Assembly: GCF_008831285.2 (NCBI RefSeq) | Contig: NC_045143.1 | Location: 25,381,662 to 25,445,661 of the forward strand | Source of the DNA: Nymphaea colorata | Taxonomy: Eukaryota; Streptophyta; Magnoliopsida; Nymphaeales; Nymphaeaceae | Length of the DNA stretch: 64,000 bases | Reading direction: 5' to 3' | Part shown: piece after piece, positions 12,127 through 23,786 of the stretch | Layout of the letters: the number at the start of each line of letters is the position of its first letter | Numbering within the stretch: position 1 is the first letter of the stretch | Translations under genes and position numbers: made by a program | Notes under the pieces: generated by a model | Database searches by the model: none | What the model saw: only the letters and a program-made list of their open reading frames with translations | What the model was told of the DNA's origin: nothing

Positions 12127-13420
12127 AGCATCCTGTGGATATTTGATTGATTTCACCATAATATATATAATATACAAGTATATTATACATGATATGCATG
12201 TGATATATGTCATATGTATATTATATATACATAATAGAGCATATATATCGTATATGCATATTATAATGTATATTATATGTACATTGTACACATGTACATA
12301 CATGTTATAATTTACATTATATGTACATTATACATATAATATATATATTACATAATGTATATTGTATATATTGTTGTATACTATAAATGTATGCCTACAT
12401 GTACACATATGTATATGTCACACCCCAATCTTTTGACCCCTAAACAAAAAAAAATTCTAAACATAAAGCATTAGGGTGCGACGACACAACAATTCAAAAA
12501 GGAGGGAGCTATGCAATTAGAAACAATGAGGCAAACTTTCATTTATATAAAATTTCAGTTGATTCAAAATTACATCAATGTGTGTGACAAAAATGCTCCA
12601 AACCATATGATTGATGCCTAACAATACAAGACATCAATAAAACCCAAAACACGACATGCCGGCACTACAAACGTCCCAAAACCTCTCCAATAGGATGTGA
12701 GTGAAGCCATCCAATCAACCTGCTGCCCCGGTTCACCAAGACCTGAACAAGGAAACAACTGAAGGCTTAGCCTTCGCAGTATGGCAACAAGGTAGGAAAA
12801 TTCCAAACCCTCTTAGGTAGGGCTCAAATATGAGAACAATCATAAAAACAATCTATCATCATGTCATGTCATTTACCAAGAAGGCCCCTCACATATACCA
12901 CGACAAGTAAAGGCCATTCAATGGCCACGATAACACAATCTCAATTCACATGCAAGAAATGCATAAACATAGCATTCTCATTCATTTCATTTACATGCAC
13001 ATCATCCACATACATTTCATTCATATACATTTCATTTTCATTAACTTTAATGAATTGACAGTTCATGTGGGTGCAAACACAGGCACGTGGACACCTACAG
13101 TCGAGAGACAATCCCCGTGGTAGCCCATAACAGTATGGATCCATCCACCCGCTACAGCGGTAGAGCACTCATCCATGGGTGTGTGAATTCTGAGGAGAGA
13201 TACTCAACCTTCCCTAGAACACCCAGGTTGGGAAGGTGGAAGTCCAATGTTCCAACCACATCACACAACAGTACCCTGGGGCCTTGCACCGGCTGCGCTC
13301 CGAACAGGCGAGACCAGTGGCGAAGGCGGGACAACTCCCAAACACATGGCCACATCCCACTAGCCTTTCATCTCTTATTCTTTCATTATTATCATTATAA
13401 TAGCACATTCACAAAATGCA

Positions 13421-14392
13421 TGGCTAGCTCATGAGGTTGGTCCACTTCACGAGTGCACCCACACCTCCAATTGCCTCCACACGAGGGCCATAAATAGCAT
13501 TAACAGTCTTAGCTAGCCGTCAGAACAATATGGGTACAACTACCCTCCAATTCATTCATTTGCATCAATGCCAGTGGCAATGCGCATGCAACAAATCACA
13601 ACATTCACATTCATAAGCACTCTCATCTTATCACACATCATTCACATCTTTAAAAACTTAGCCAAATCCCGAGAGTAGTCTCGATCTGTGATGGCTCGTA
13701 GCTGTCCTATGCAATTATCATTCTATGATGCTCCCTAATACACAATCGGGGTCGAGGAAACACTCGACTCGATACTCCCGCCTCATTTGTCCTAAACAGT
13801 TATCAATTTTAGCATGCACATGCAAATGCGTAACAATTTTCAAAATGATCTTCTAATAGCTTTCCAAAACAAAACTTGTCACAGGACAAATCATTCACGA
13901 AATGAGTGGCTAGCTCATGAGGTTGGTTCACTTCACAAGTGCACCCACAACTCCAATTGCCTCCACACGAGGGCTACACATAACATTAATAGTCTTAGCT
14001 AGCCGTCATAACAATACGGGTACAACTACCCTTCAATTCATTCAATTGCATCATTGCCCATGGCGATGCATATGCAACAAATCACAACATTCACAATCAC
14101 ACACATCAGTCACATCTTTCAAAACTTAGTCGAACCACGAAGAGTAGTCTCGATCCGTGATTGGCTCATAGCTGTTGTGACACTCGGTTTATTGTAGGAT
14201 GGGTCAGGTTAGGGTCCAGACCCGGACCGAAGCCCCACATGCACGTAAGGAGCCCGACTCCGCCTCTCCTCCCTCACTATCCCTTCTCCCTCGTTTCCCC
14301 TCGTCGTCTCTCCCTTACCCACAACTGGAACTCAGCAAAGAAGAAGAAGAAGGCAGCATCAGCGACGACAGCGGCAGCGGTGGCGGCGACGG
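13421..14392 (-). repeat. tandem duplication inside the solo LTR (period 486 bp; second copy broken)
   Basis: The words TGGCTAGCTCATGAGGTTGG occur at 13421 and again at 13907, followed by parallel sequence (CACGAGTGCACCC, CGTCA-ACAATA, CTCGATC-GTGATGGCT). The second copy is cut at 14175 by the nested element and resumes at 20606 to about 20755, so only its first part lies in this span up to 14175. The duplicated segment corresponds to the one duplicated independently at 18797-19618. Confidence 0.85.
14171..14175. repeat. target-site duplication, left copy (GCTGT)
   Basis: GCTGT precedes the LTR start TGTGACAC and recurs after the LTR end at 20606-20610. Joining the flanks restores GCTGTCCTA-GGCAATT, which matches the uninterrupted duplicate at about 13700. 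Confidence 0.95.
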
Positions 14393-16492
14393 CGGCGGTG
14401 GCTGCGGCGGCGGCGACGGCGGCGGTGGTGATGGCGGCAGCGGCGGCGGCGACGGCAGCGGCGGCGGCGACGGCAGCGGCGGCGGCGACGGCAGCGGCGG
14501 CGGCGACGGCAGCGGCGGCGGCGACGGCAGCGGCGGCGGCGACGGCAGCGGCGGCGGCGACGGCGGCTTCACGCGCGTAAGCTCCCTCTTTCGCCCTCTC
14601 TGCCTGCCTTTCCCTTTCTCTCTTGTGCATCCTTCCCTCTCTGCAGCGCTCTCTCCTTCCTCACACTGTCCCTCTCCTCCTTGCTCGAGCCCTCCTCCCT
14701 TCTTCTCTCGCCTCCTTCTCCCTTTTCCCTGCTCGATTTTTCCTCCCCTCTGCCTGTTTCTCCCATTTGCCTGAACCCTCTTCCTGTCGGTTTTTCACTA
14801 TCGGCAGCCCTCAGTCATGCCCTCTCTCCTTCCCGCCGATTCTCCCGCACTCGGAGTGTCCCTCATCTTTTACGGGACCAATTATTCACTGCGAAAGGTC
14901 CTCTTTTAACTTCCTTAGGGCTGTTTTTTTTTTACTCTCTTGTGGTCTTTGGGTTTGGAATTGCAGCTTGGGGACGTTTTTCCTCTCTTACCAGTAAAGT
15001 GAGGGCATTAGTGGTGAAGGCATCCAGCGATTTTTGGCGGTGGCACTTGACTGAAAACTTGAGGAGGTTGTTGGAGGTGTCACAGCAGTTTGAACACTTA
15101 GATTGGGGTGAGCAAGGCCTTTTTGAGCTGAGATTATTGAATATTATCTATTAGAGCATGTATAATTATTGTTTGACCATGTTAGAGTTTAGAATTGGTG
15201 ATTTAGGATGCATGTTTATGATTTTGTTTTTGGGGAAGTTTAGGATTATGATGGAGAAGTGTTGATTCATGCCTATAATGATCATTTAAGTATGATGAGT
15301 TGATTTTCGAAGCAATAGGGAAGCATGGTAGAGATTGTGTTGTTGTGGGGAAGAATTAAAACCATCTTAGGGAGCACGTGGCACACGTTTTTTGTGAATG
15401 AGTGCATCTTGGAGTTAAATAGGGAAAGCATACGTAAGTTGGGTGTGACTATGGGGTTGACGCCTAGACTACAGAAAGCAAATGAGAAATGTGTTGTGAG
15501 GGACTGGGCGAAGCATTGAGTTTTGACATCTGTTGGCACGGCAAGAAGTTGGGAAGTGACCTATTGGAGAGTTTGTAGGTCGACACTACCCGTCGACACC
15601 CTATTGAGGCGATGACACGTGCCTCAATGATGTTGTTTTGTATTTGTTTGAATTGTTTGGGTATCTAGTAGGAATCTTATATTTTGTTTATGTCTGCATG
15701 AACACCGGGCACGTCCCGTCGACCTTGAGCTACCAGATTCGAAGCTTCAGCCATTTTGAAGAGTTTGTGAGCGCGCCACAGGTATGGCAGCATTCCAGGC
15801 AAATCCCTGCCTGGGGCAAATGTATGAATGTGTGTTCCTAGGGTCGTGGGATCCGAGGATTGTGATGCAATTGATTGACTATTAGTGAATGAATGTGTAT
15901 ATGCATGTAAATGTTTTGATATATGATATGAATTGTTTTGGAAAGACTATGAGAAGTTTGTTTTGAAAATATTACGCATTTGCATGTGCATGCTAGAATT
16001 GATAACTATTTAGGACAGATGAGGCAGGGTATCGAGTCGAGTGTCTCTTCGACCCCAATTGTGCATTAGAAATCATCCAAGAATGATAATTGCATAGGAC
16101 AGCTACGAGTCAATCACAGATCGAGACTACTCTATGTGGTTTGGCTAAGTTTTTGAAGATGTGATTGATATGATGAATTATGTGAATGTTTTGTTCTATT
16201 GCATACACATTGCTGCGGGCAATGATGCAAATAATGGAATTGGAGAGTAGTCGTACCCGTATTGTATGACGGCTAGCTATGACTGTTATTGTTATGTGTA
16301 GACCTCGTGTGAAGGCAATTGGTGGTGTATGTGCACTCGTGAAGTCCACCAACCTCATGAGCTAGCCAGTCAGTTGGTGATTGTGTTAACCTAATGATAA
16401 GAATGAATAAGAGATGAGAGGCCAGTGGGATGTAGCTATGTGTTTGGGAGACGTCCTACTTTTGCCACTGGTCTCGCCTGTTCGAAGCGTAG
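14176..16492 (+). repeat. 5' LTR of nested element, 3' end deleted
   Basis: It starts TGTGACAC just after the target duplication. The overlap with the 3' LTR (15353-16492 versus 18182 onward) is nearly identical. It stops in the middle of the LTR at a GTAGGC word and continues directly as gag coding sequence. Confidence 0.9.
14442..14567. repeat. 18-bp GC-rich minisatellite (7 copies) in the LTR
   Basis: Seven head-to-tail units of GGCGGCGGCGACGGCAGC, the last with one change, inside a wider GGC-rich stretch from 14352. Because 18 is a multiple of three, all frames stay open, which gives runs of Ala, Gly-Ser/Asp or Pro on translation. These ORFs are therefore compositional, not evidence of a gene. 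Confidence 0.95.
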
Positions 16493-16495
16493 GCA

Positions 16496-16951
16496 GGCAA
16501 GTTCGTGCGTGGGCTGCGGGACGAACTGCGAAGTAAAGTTTTGACAAGTAGACCTCGTGACTTGGACGAGGCGGTCACCATGGCTAGATGCATAGAAGAA
16601 AACTGGGCAATGACACAGAAGGATCACTGCAAGAAGGCAGGCCAGCATTCACAGAGCGGGCGAACACAGGTCAAGCGCCAACACTTTGCGAGCAGGGCAA
16701 GGCCGTATGAGAGGCAGGATGACCGGACTTTCAGACGCAACCAGCCAACCCGTAGTGAGGCCACACAGGGGTCAGTGGCCACTCCGACTTCTCAGAGGTG
16801 CCCTACTTGTTCACGTGTGCACCCCAGGAAGCTGTGCTATCGAGAGATCAGAGCTTGCTTACACTATGGAGGGATGGGGCACTTCATCAAGGACTACCTC
16901 TTAAAGAAGGAAAGAGAGTTGAAGAAGCCTGAGGCCGGTCCTTCTAGCGCG
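16496..16951 (+). pseudogene. gypsy gag fragment with decayed zinc knuckle
   Basis: The frame encodes the last part of gag: a capsid end (RGLRDELRSKVLTSRP), a basic linker, then a conserved CPTCSRVHPRKLCY segment and the nucleocapsid knuckle CLHYGGMGHFIKDY. The second and last Cys of the C-x2-C-x4-H-x4-C pattern are both Tyr, so zinc binding is lost. The frame ends at a TGA (16952-16954). Confidence 0.85.
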
Positions 16952-16954
16952 TGA

Positions 16955-17500
16955 CAGATGACTGGACGTGTTTATGCTACTACTGTGGAGGAGCTTCAAG
17001 CACACGACCTTGTTGAAGGTACTTTACTTGTTGGTTCTCATATTGCTAGAGTGTTATTTGATGCAGGGGCAACTCATTCATTTATATCTAGTCGATTTGC
17101 TACTTCACTAGAAGTGTCGGCTAGAAAGATGATGTATGTTTTAAAAGTTGTTAGCCCTATGCATGCTCAAGAGTCGTGTAGTGAGTATCTACCTGATGTG
17201 GACGTGGAGATCCATCAACATCACTTACCTGCACAGTTGGTGATCATAAGTCTCAGTGAATTCGATGTGATTTTGGGCATGGATTGGTTATATGCACATT
17301 ATGCTAATATAGATTGCAGGAAGAATCAGATACAATTGTTGACTGATGAGATGCAACCGGTGAAATTACATGCTCGTAAAGCTAGTCAAACTGACAAGAT
17401 AATGGTCTCTGCATTGAAAGATAAACGTTTGATAGAAAATAGAAGTGTTGCTTTCTTGGTCAACATGTTGACCCATGAGGCTAAACCGGTGAGGTTGTAG
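16955..17500 (+). pseudogene. gypsy aspartic protease fragment
   Basis: It contains LFDAGATHSFIS (about 17057-17092), the retropepsin D-[ST/A]-G active-site turn common in plant chromoviruses, and the downstream VILGMDWL motif (about 17270-17293). It continues in the RT frame but is separated from it by a TAG at 17498-17500, which sits where a Gln codon is expected. Confidence 0.9.
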
Positions 17501-18182
17501 GAGGTTGCCGTTGTGAGTGAGTATCCCGATGTGTTTCCTGAGGAACTGTCAAGTTTGCCTCCAACGCGAGAAGTGGAATTCAAGATAGAGTTGTTGCCAA
17601 GGACAGCTCCCATTTCTAAGGCACCATACCAAATGGCACCAGCAGAGTTAGAAGAACTGAGGAAGCAATTGCAGGAGCTCTTGGATAAAGGCTTCATTCG
17701 ACCTAGTGTGTCACCTTGGGAAGCACCTATATTGTTTGTTAAGAAGAAAGATGGGACAATGCGCTTGTGTATAGATTATCGCATGTTGAATCAAGTCACC
17801 ATCAAGAATAAGTATCTGCTTCCAAGAATCAAAGACTTGTTTGATCAGCTTAAGAATGCAAAGGTTTTCTCCAAGATCGATCTGAGGATAGGGTACCATC
17901 AACTCTTGATACGGGAGGAAGATGTTTCTAAGACTGCTTTTCGAACTAGATATGGGCACTATGAATTCAGGGTCATGCCTTTTGGGTTGACCAATGCTCC
18001 CGCTGCGTTCATGGACCTCATGAATCGGGTTTTTCAAGAGTTCTTGGATCGATTTGTTATTGTTTTTGTTGATGATATTTTGGTGTACTCAGAGAGTGTG
18101 ACAGAGCATAGAGATCACTTGAGAAGTGTATTGGGTCTTTTGCGCAAGCATAAGTTATATGCCAAGTATTCAAAATGTGAAT
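17501..18182 (+). pseudogene. gypsy reverse transcriptase fragment, truncated in the thumb
   Basis: RT begins with the YPDVFPEEL lead-in (about 17522). It carries the [42 protein letters not shown] and FVDDILVYS blocks; the catalytic pair is DD at about 18070. It ends abruptly after KYSKCE at about 18182, where the sequence switches into LTR. The shared word GAATT marks the junction. No RNase H or integrase follows. Confidence 0.93.
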
Positions 18183-20605
18183 TAAAACCATCTTAGGGAG
18201 CACGTGGCACACGTTTTTTGTAAATGGGTGCATCTTGGAGTTAAATAGGGAAAGCATACGTAAGTTGGGTGTGACTATGGGGTTGACGCCTAGACTACAG
18301 AAAGCAAATGAGAAATGTGTTGTGAGGGATTGGGCGAAGCATTGAGTTTTGACATCTGTTGGCACGGCAAGAAGTTGGGAAGTGACCTATTGGAGAGTTT
18401 GTAGGTCGACACTACCCGTCGACACCCTATTGAGGCGATGACACGTGCCTCAATGATGTTGTTTTGTATTTGTTTGAATTGTTTGGGTATCTAGTAGGAA
18501 TCATATATTTTGTTTATGTCTGCATGAACACCGGGCACGTCCCGTCGACCTTGAGCTACCGGATTCGAAGCTTGAGGCATTTTGAAGAGTTTGTGAGCGC
18601 GCCACATGTATGGCAGCATTCCAGGCAAATCTCTGCCTAGGGCAAATGTATGAATGTGTGTTCCTAGGATCGTGGGATCCTAGGATTGTGATGCAATTGA
18701 TTGACTGTTAGTGAATGAATGTGTGTATGCATGTAAATGTTTTGATATATGATATGAATTGTTTTGAAAAGACTATGAGAAGCTTGTTTTGAAAATGTTA
18801 CGCATTTGCATGTGCATGCTAGAATTGATAACTATTTAGGACAGATGAGTCAGGGTATCGAGTCGAGTGTCTCCTCGACCCCAATTGTGCATTAGAAAGC
18901 ATCTAAGAATGATAATTGCATAGGACAGCTACGAGCCAATCACAGATCGAGACTACTCTGTGTGGTTTGGCTAAGTTTTTGAAGATGTGATTGATATGAT
19001 GAATGATGTGAATATTTTGTTCTGTTGCATACACATTGCTGCAGGCAATGATACAAATAATGGAATTGGAGAGTAGTCGTACCCGTATTGTATGACGGCT
19101 AGCTATGACTATTATTGTTATGTGTAGACCTCGTGTGGAGGCAATTGGTGGTGTAGGTGCACTCGTGAAGTCCACCAACCTCATGAGCTAGCCAGTCAGT
19201 TGGTGATGTTACGCATTTGCATGTGCATGCTAGAATTGATAACTATTTAGGACAGATGAGCCGAGGTATCGAGTCGAGTGTCTCCTCGACCCCAATTGTT
19301 CATTAGAAAGCATCCAAGAATGATAATTGCATAGGACAGCTACGAGCCAATCACAGATCGAGACTACTCTATGTGGTTTGGCTAAGTTTTTGAAGATGTG
19401 ATTGATATGATGAATTATGTGAATGTTTTGTTCTGTTGCATACACATTACTGCGGGCAATGATGCAAATAATGGAATTGGAGAGTAGTCGTACCCGTATT
19501 GTATGACGGCTAGCTATGACTATTATTGTTATGTGTAGACCTCGTGTGGAGGCAATTGGTGGTGTAGGTGCACTCGTGAAGTCCACCAACCTCATGAGCT
19601 AGCCAGTCAGTTGGTGATTGTGTTAACCTAATGATAAGAAGGAATGAATAAGAGATGAGAGGCCAGTGGGATGTAGCTATGTGTTTGGGAGACGTCCTGC
19701 TTTTGCCACTGGTCTCGCCTGTTCAGAGCGTAGGCGGTGCAAGGCCTCAGGGTTCTATTGTGTGTTGTGCTTGGAGCGTTGGGCTCCCGCCTTCCCAACC
19801 TGGGTGTCATAGGAAAGGCTGAGTATCTCTCCTTGGACTTCACACATCCATGGACGAGTGCTCTACCGTTGCAGTGGATGAAATGGATCCATATTGTTCT
19901 GGGCCACCACGGGGGTTGTCTCTCGGTTGTAGGCCGCCTGCGGTGTGCACGTAACTGTGTGGCACCCATAGGAACTGTTAATACACTGAAGTTAATGAAA
20001 ATGTATTGTATATGATTGATTGTACGTGATTGAGATGCATGTGATTGTTGTCCTTATAAATGCAACTGAAATGTTTAAGCATACCTTGCATGTGATTTGA
20101 AAGTTAGTTACTGTGGCCATTGGGTGGTTTTTACGTGTCGTGCCCTGATACGACATGATGATAGATGATCTTGACGTTTGTTCTTTTTTTTTAGTCCTAG
20201 CTAAGAGGGTTTGGTATTGTCCTGGTTTGTTGTCATACTGCGAAGGCTAAGCCTTCAGTTGTTTTCTTTTTCAGTTTTGGTGGACCAGGGGCAGCAGGTT
20301 GAGCAGATGGCTTCACTCACGTCCTACTGGGGAGGTTTTGGGATGTGTCTTTTGTAGTGTCGGCGCGTCTTATTTTGGTTTTATTGATGTCTTGTTTTTT
20401 GTTAGGCATCAATTAATCAGTTTGGGGCATTTTTTTTGTACATAGATGTGATTTTGTATGAATTGAAATGATTACATAAATGAAAGTTCGCTTCATTGTT
20501 TTGAATGGCATGGCTCCTTCACTTTTGAATTGTTGAGTAGTCGCACCTCGATGTTTTATGTTTAGAAAAAAAAATGTTTGAGTCTCAAAAGGTCGGGGTG
20601 TGACA
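18182..20605 (+). repeat. 3' LTR of nested element, 5' part deleted, internal duplication
   Basis: It starts at the LTR position matching 15353 and ends GGGGTGTGACA before the GCTGT duplication. About 1.18 kb of the LTR head, including the minisatellite, is missing. A 411-bp segment is repeated in tandem (18797-19207 and 19208-19618). Confidence 0.9.
18797..19618 (+). repeat. 411-bp tandem duplication within the 3' LTR
   Basis: GTTACGCATTTGCATGTGCA occurs at 18797 and 19208, and each copy ends GTCAGTTGGTGAT. The copies differ at only a few positions. The 5' LTR of the same element has one copy (from about 15970), so the duplication postdates or bypassed the last replication. Confidence 0.93.
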
Positions 20606-20610
20606 GCTGT
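20606..20610. repeat. target-site duplication, right copy (GCTGT)
   Basis: Matches 14171-14175 exactly and resumes the interrupted solo LTR. Confidence 0.95.
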
Positions 20611-22172
20611 CCTAGGCAATTATCATTTTATGATGTTTTCTAATGCATGATTGGGGTCGAGGAGACACTCGACTCGATACCCCCACCTCATCTTTCCTAA
20701 GCAGTTATCAATTCTAGCATGCACATGAAATGCATAACATTTTCAAAACAAATCTTATCATGTATCAAATCATTTGCATGCATACATACATTCACTTACA
20801 AAACAATCATTCAATCACATCACAATCTTATGATCTCACTATCCTAAGAACACACATTCACACATTGGCCCCATGCAGGGATTTGCTTGGAATGTCGCCC
20901 ATACCTATCGCGCGTCAACTAAACACCTCGAACTACAACCCACGTTGCTCAAGGCCTACTTGACGTGCCCGGTGTACCTGCAAACATAATCAAATATAAG
21001 TTCTCTACTCGTTTCACTTTTTGATTTATACAAATCTGAAAATACAATCATTGAGGCATGTCATTGCCTCAAGAGGGTTTCGACCCGCTAAGCCCTCCAA
21101 AAGGTCTCATCCCAACTCTCGAAATTGCCACCAACGATTAGAACTCAAAACTTGTATTTGACTTGTCACTTGTACGATTCTCACTTGTTTTCCTTAGTTG
21201 AGGCGTCTTCCCTGCCATAAGATTCTCAACATACAACGTACATGCACATCAAAAGAAGCATATTTCCCAAGCTCACTAAAACGATTCTAACGTTCTCCAC
21301 AACAATACAATCTGTACCATGCTTCTTAATTGCTTCAAAAATCAACCCATCATGCTTATAAGATCATTGTGGACATAGATCATTGTCCCTCCACATGAGT
21401 CCTAGACCTTCCCCAAAAAGCAAAGTCACTAACATGCGTCCCAAATAATCAATTCTAAATTCTAGCATGCTCAAACAATAATTATACATGCTCTAATAGA
21501 TAATATTCAATAATCTAGGCTCGATTAGGTCTCGCTCACCCCAATCTTAGTGTCCAAATTGTTGCAATGATCTTGGCAGCCACCTCAAGTGTTCGATCAA
21601 GTGCCAATGCCCAAGATTGCTTGCTGCCATCACCAACCACACGACCTACTATTCACTGTTATAAAGGGAAGAACGTGTCCCCAAACTGCAAACCAACCAA
21701 CAGAAATAAGTAAGGTAAGATTTAGCAGAAAAGGGGTCAAAATAGGAGTCTGCCGCAAGAGGAGCCCCACGGTAGCGGTGAGGGTGGCTGAAACGAGTGA
21801 GAGAGGGTGCTGACAGAGAGGAGAGACTGAAAAAACGTGCGGGCAGAGAGTGCTGACGGAGAGGGGAGAGGCTGTGTAGGAGGGAGGAGGGGAAGAAGGA
21901 AGAGAGGAGAAGAAGAGGTTGAGAGAGGTCGAGTGGGCTTACCAGAGCAGCGCCGCTGCCGCCCTTCCTCCGCTGGCCCGTGCGTCACCGCTGTAACCCT
22001 CGACCGCCTACTTCTTCTTTGCGTGGAGCTCCCTAGCAACACGAGAGGCAACGAAGGGGGAGAGCGAGAGGAAGACAAGGGAGAACAGCCCTCGTCAGGC
22101 TCTCATGCAGGTAAGTTGTGGGTTCGGTTCTGGACCCGCTCAAACCCGACTGAAATAAAAATGAGTGTTACA

Positions 22173-22816
22173 GGATATGTATATATACACATGTACATAT
22201 ACATACATACGGTTTGTTAATTAAACATACATATTATTTATGTATAATATATAATATAATATATGTGTATATACGTATATTATTATATATGTAATTATCA
22301 CTATTAATAAAATTGTAACATGTATTATACATATATATTGTATTATATATAATGTATAGTAGATGTCATATATAATACTTATATATCACATATATTACAT
22401 CATAGTATCATACGTACATAGTGCTACATACATGTTATATGTTAAATGTATACGGATATTATAAATATACATATATCATATGCGTCGAATATATTATTTT
22501 AAATATATATATCATTAAGTTATATAGTACATACTACAATTGTGATGTTATGTATACATTAATACACATATATACACCTATAATAGTTATATATACTTAT
22601 ATACACCTACAATAGTTATATATACTTATGTACACATGTTATATGTTAATGTATATAGATGTTATAAATATACATATATCATATACGTCAAACATATTAT
22701 TTTTAATATATATATCATTAAGTTATATAGTATATACTACAATTATGATGTTACATATACATTATATACAATTATATATAATATTTATGTAATACACATA
22801 TATACAACTATAATAG

Positions 22817-22854
<38 letters not shown>

Positions 22855-22873
22855 TATTTATGTCATATAGTAT
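22173..22873. repeat. AT-rich block with a 204-bp tandem duplication
   Basis: Almost entirely A/T. ACATGTTATATGTTA starts at 22430 and 22634, and the following about 190 bp are alignable (AAATATACATATATCATA, TATCATTAAGTTATATAGTA, ACTACAATT-TGATGTTA). No coding potential beyond low-complexity frames. Confidence 0.85.
22818..22853. repeat. (TA)n microsatellite
   Basis: Pure TA run of about 18 units just left of the copia LTR. Confidence 0.95.
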
Positions 22874-23055
22874 TGTTAAAGATGTTAAAGAGTTTTTCTG
22901 AAATATTAGAAAGTCAGGGAGAAGGTCTTTAAATAGTTTCTTATAGTTGTTGGACTACTTTTGTAAAGTCACCAGCCTAATCTCTTTTAATAGAGATTAG
23001 GGTTACGTTAATGAAGTATTCTTTTCGGCTCTCTCTCTCTCTCTCTCTCGTAACA
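22874..23055 (+). repeat. short copia-type LTR (about 182 bp), probably complete
   Basis: It starts TGTTAAAG and ends GTAACA, directly followed by an initiator-Met tRNA primer site, which fixes its right end. It contains a CT microsatellite near its 3' edge. The left boundary is inferred from the TG start. A short LTR fits plant Ty1/copia. Confidence 0.7.
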
Positions 23056-23067
23056 TGGTATCAAAGC
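23056..23067 (+). other. primer binding site (initiator Met tRNA)
   Basis: TGGTATCAAAGC differs by one base from TGGTATCAGAGC, the complement of the plant initiator-Met tRNA 3' end. It lies immediately after an LTR ending in CA. Confidence 0.85.
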
Positions 23068-23786
23068 AAGGTGTGGCATCGACAATAGGGTGAGTTCTCT
23101 GGTGGCCATTTTCTCCGGCGATCACCTTTCTGACAAACAGCCAAGTGAGTTCTTCATAGTTCTTTCGTCCTCCTTCTTGTCATCGCCCATCTTCTATTCC
23201 CTCTTGTCACCCAATAAGGAGACCGTGAGAGAATAGGGTTTGGGCGTGCTGTGTGGAGAAGGACCTGATCACGCCTATGTGGAAGGCATAATCAGATCCT
23301 CAAGTTGATCTCGTGGATGCTACATCAACGGTGATTGGAACTTCATGTTGATCATGTGGGGCAGAGTGTTGTGGGTGCAACGTGACTTGTGAAGTTGTTG
23401 TTTGTGGAGTCTATATGTTGTTTGTGAATGAACTTTTGATATGAGGAGTAGAATCTTCTTCAGATCGTGGATGTAAAATCAATAAAGTGAGGCTGTGTGA
23501 GGGTGGACTGCTGCTGATTCTTACTACAAGATCTGTAAGTTGATATCGTTGACTCCTTTGTCTTGTGGATAGCTAGCTTTATATGAAACAATTGTAGTTA
23601 TAAGCAGCAGTAGTCTTGAGTCGATTGGGGGAGAAATTCAAGTCATCGGCTGAAACAGTTTATTCAATATAGAAGCCTGATCTATAAAGTTTCAGATCTG
23701 ATATTGAGTTTTAGTCATTGGCTGGAACATGTTGTTCTATATTGTTGCCTAGTCTATAGAGTTTTAGATCTAATATTGGAGTTATA
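23068..23786 (+). mobile_element. leader region of the copia element, no ORF left
   Basis: This sequence lies between the primer site and the inserted gypsy LTR. It would be the 5' leader of the copia element. I see no gag coding sequence. The gypsy LTR begins directly after TTATA at 23782-23786. Confidence 0.55.

Larger units (their letters stand above)
10215..12415. other. non-coding spacer with TA tracts
   Basis: Apart from a possible coding relic at 11926-12126 and TA-rich tracts I recognise nothing here. From 12160 to 12415 the sequence becomes almost pure A/T with TATA, GTACAT and CATATA words up to the start of the solo LTR. Confidence 0.55.
14176..20605 (+). mobile_element. nested gypsy chromovirus with deleted internal region
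   Basis: A 6.4-kb insertion bounded by TGTGACAC and GGGGTGTGACA and by a perfect 5-bp duplication GCTGT. Its order is: 5' LTR lacking its last kb (14176-16492), late gag (16496-16951), protease (16955-17500), RT (17501-18182), then a direct jump into the middle of the 3' LTR (18182-20605). RNase H, integrase, most of gag and both inner LTR edges are missing. It is younger than the solo LTR it interrupts. The two LTR copies are highly similar where they overlap. Confidence 0.93.
12416..22172 (-). mobile_element. solo LTR of the gypsy family (reverse), split by a nested element
   Basis: Read on the minus strand it starts TGTAACAC (22172) and ends GGGGTGTGACA (12416), the same termini as the other LTRs, with no internal gag or pol of its own. 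The nested element 14176-20605 interrupts it. Without that insertion the LTR is about 3.3 kb. Flanking pentamers GTATA (12411-12415) and GGATA (22173-22177) match 4 of 5 and may be a worn target duplication. A solo LTR usually arises by recombination between the two LTRs of a full element. It contains an internal tandem duplication (see 13421). Confidence 0.88.

Noticed and set aside
14161-14774. Long overlapping ORFs (poly-Ala, poly-Gly, poly-Pro) on both strands
   Set aside because: They are translations of an 18-bp GGC-rich minisatellite inside an LTR; all frames are open because the period is a multiple of three.
18057-18365. Repeated minus-strand ORF (also at 15282-15539)
   Set aside because: It is the reverse frame of duplicated LTR sequence, not a conserved gene.
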